Below are positions 32,876 to 34,146 of a stretch of DNA of 34,146 bases, piece by piece. Origin of the DNA: Oscillospiraceae bacterium (GTDB taxonomy: Bacteria > Bacillota > Clostridia > Oscillospirales > Oscillospiraceae). Each line of letters opens with the position of its first letter. Within the stretch, counting starts at the first letter, position 1. Under the pieces are notes generated by a model, which did not search any database, was not told the DNA's origin, and saw only the letters and a program-made list of their open reading frames with translations. Location: positions 1 through 34,146 of the forward strand of contig JAISJC010000088.1 in assembly GCA_031261745.1 (NCBI GenBank), given 5' to 3'. The position numbers were made by a program, and so were the translations under genes.

Positions 32876-34102
32876 ATGTCCGATAAAAATTCTATTAAAA
32901 AAGTCGTTCTCGCGTATTCCGGCGGTTTAGACACGTCCATCATCATTCCGTGGCTCAAAGAAAACTATAACAATTGCGAGGTCGTCGCCGTATCCGGCGA
33001 CGTCGGGCAGGGGACGGAGCTTGACGGACTGGAAGAAAAGGCGAAGAAAACCGGCGCGTCAAAGCTCTATATCGAGGATTTGACCGATGAATTTGTCGAC
33101 GACTTCATCGTTCCGACGCTCAAAGCCGGTGCGAAGTACGAGGGATATCTGCTCGGCACGTCTTTCGCGCGCCCCGTAATCGCGAAGCGTATCGTTGAAA
33201 TCGCGCTCAAAGAGGGCGCGGACGCGATTTGCCACGGCTGCACGGGCAAGGGCAACGACCAGGTGCGGTTTGAGCTGACTATCAAGGCTTTCGCGCCGAA
33301 GATGAAGATTATCGCGCCGTGGCGCGAATGGGATTTGAGATCCCGCGACGACGAGATTGACTATGCCGAGGCGCACAATGTCCCGCTGAAAATCAACCGC
33401 GAGACGAATTATTCCAAGGACAAAAACCTCTGGCACCTGTCGCACGAGGGACTTGACCTCGAAGATCCGGGCTTGGAGCCGCAGTACAACAAAGCCGGTT
33501 TCCTTGAACTCGGCGTCTCGCCGGAGCAGGCACCGGATAAGGCGGAATATGTCGAGATCGGCTTTACGCAGGGCGTTCCGACCTCAATTGACGGCAAAGC
33601 CGCAAGCACAAAGGACATCATCTACAAGCTCAACATTCTCGGCGGTAAGCACGGAATCGGCCTGTTTGACGTGGTGGAAAACCGCCTCGTCGGAATGAAA
33701 TCCCGCGGCGTGTACGAGACACCGGGCGGCACGATTCTGTACCACGCGCACGAGGTTTTGGAGACAATCACGCTCGACAAGGAGACGACGCATACCAAGG
33801 AAACGCTCGCGATTAAATTCGCGGAGCTTGTCTACAACGGACTGTGGTTCACGCCGCTCCGCGAGGCGATTTCCGCGTTCGTGGACAAGACGCAGGAGAG
33901 CGTGACGGGCAAGGTTCGCCTGAAGCTCTACAAGGGCAACATCATAAACGCGGGCGTTTGGAGCGATTACAGCCTGTATTCCGAGGAACTCGCGTCGTTC
34001 GGCGAGAGCGACTATGACCAAAAGGAGTCCGAGGGCTTCATAAACCTCTACGGACTGCCCGTCAAGGTCAAGGCGTTGCTCGACGAGCAGAGGGAGAAGT
34101 AA
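32876..34102 (+). CDS. argG: Argininosuccinate synthase
   Basis: A 408-residue enzyme joining citrulline and aspartate with ATP, the next-to-last step of arginine synthesis. The start is the ATG at 32876 with GGAGG nine bases upstream; the frame runs back to a TTG, but that codon is the -35 box. Motifs: AYSGGLDTS (13-21), the PP-loop; then [13 protein letters not shown] (about 121-133), the citrulline/aspartate-binding segment; and later [17 protein letters not shown]. Length is normal. argH, the usual partner, is not the next gene as far as can be seen. The ARG box upstream predicts repression by arginine. Confidence 0.97.
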   Translation: MSDKNSIKKVVLAYSGGLDTSIIIPWLKENYNNCEVVAVSGDVGQGTELDGLEEKAKKTGASKLYIEDLTDEFVDDFIVPTLKAGAKYEGYLLGTSFARPVIAKRIVEIALKEGADAICHGCTGKGNDQVRFELTIKAFAPKMKIIAPWREWDLRSRDDEIDYAEAHNVPLKINRETNYSKDKNLWHLSHEGLDLEDPGLEPQYNKAGFLELGVSPEQAPDKAEYVEIGFTQGVPTSIDGKAASTKDIIYKLNILGGKHGIGLFDVVENRLVGMKSRGVYETPGGTILYHAHEVLETITLDKETTHTKETLAIKFAELVYNGLWFTPLREAISAFVDKTQESVTGKVRLKLYKGNIINAGVWSDYSLYSEELASFGESDYDQKESEGFINLYGLPVKVKALLDEQREK

Positions 34103-34146
34103 TGCCCGGCGCGACGATTCACCTCGCGGCTGCGCGGGAGTTCGAC
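34102..34146 (+). CDS. Start of an unidentified gene running off the window
   Basis: An ATG sharing one base with the argG stop (TAATG), with GGGAG a few bases before it, opens a frame of 15 codons to the window end, reading [15 protein letters not shown]. It does not resemble the N-terminus of ArgH. The coupling to argG suggests an arginine-related or co-regulated protein, but 15 residues are too few to name it. Confidence 0.5.
   Translation, partial: MPGATIHLAAAREFD

Overview
The window reads as a chromosomal segment of a monoderm Clostridia-type bacterium (Bacillota) with GC-rich coding DNA, roughly 55-60% by eye. The evidence is GGAGG-type ribosome sites, frequent TTG and GTG starts, the gdpP-rplI-dnaB and tilS-hpt-ftsH gene orders, VanZ-like and lipoprotein genes, and a Clostridia-style type IV pilus cluster with fused PilM-PilN. 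Species cannot be set from the sequence alone. There are no rRNA or tRNA genes, CRISPR arrays, transposases or phage genes that I can see, and no gene-free stretch longer than 300 bases.

Layout. 1-3300 (+): the end of a flavodoxin/FMN-reductase-like gene, a VanZ-like membrane protein, a lipoprotein, then a uroporphyrinogen-decarboxylase-family protein with its own promoter. A perfect hairpin separates this from the next block. 3345-18941 (-): one long, tightly packed type IV pilus operon, transcribed pilB-pilT-pilC-pilin-pilD-pilMN-pilO-(four minor-pilin-type genes)-giant secreted DUF5057-like protein. 19037-20916 (+): a thymidylate-synthase-family gene and an RlmL-like RNA methyltransferase gene, divergent from pilB; the two predicted promoters share the same -10 bases. 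20953-28534 (-): a housekeeping operon gdpP-rplI-dnaB-tilS-hpt-ftsH. 28681-30237 (-): a secreted protein of six repeated modules, with its own promoter and several dyads. 30412-32658 (-): znuC-znuB-type metal ABC transporter genes and a nucleotidyltransferase-fold gene. 32876-34102 (+): argG behind a perfect match to the ARG-box consensus; a further gene starts at its stop codon and runs off the window.

How it fits together. The pilus block has the core of a retractile pilus: extension ATPase with a cyclic-di-GMP-type MshEN domain, retraction ATPase, platform, pilin, peptidase and alignment complex. It also has a tip-like set of four minor pilins and a very large exported protein of unknown function. 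That distal part (3345-11632) is the least explained region and the best candidate for an undescribed adhesin or tip system. The most unexpected single-gene observation is that the GdpP-like c-di-AMP phosphodiesterase has Asp-His-Pro and Gly-Gly-Gly-Asn where the family normally has DHH and GGGH. All functional statements are from reading the sequence and from memory of the families; no search was run.
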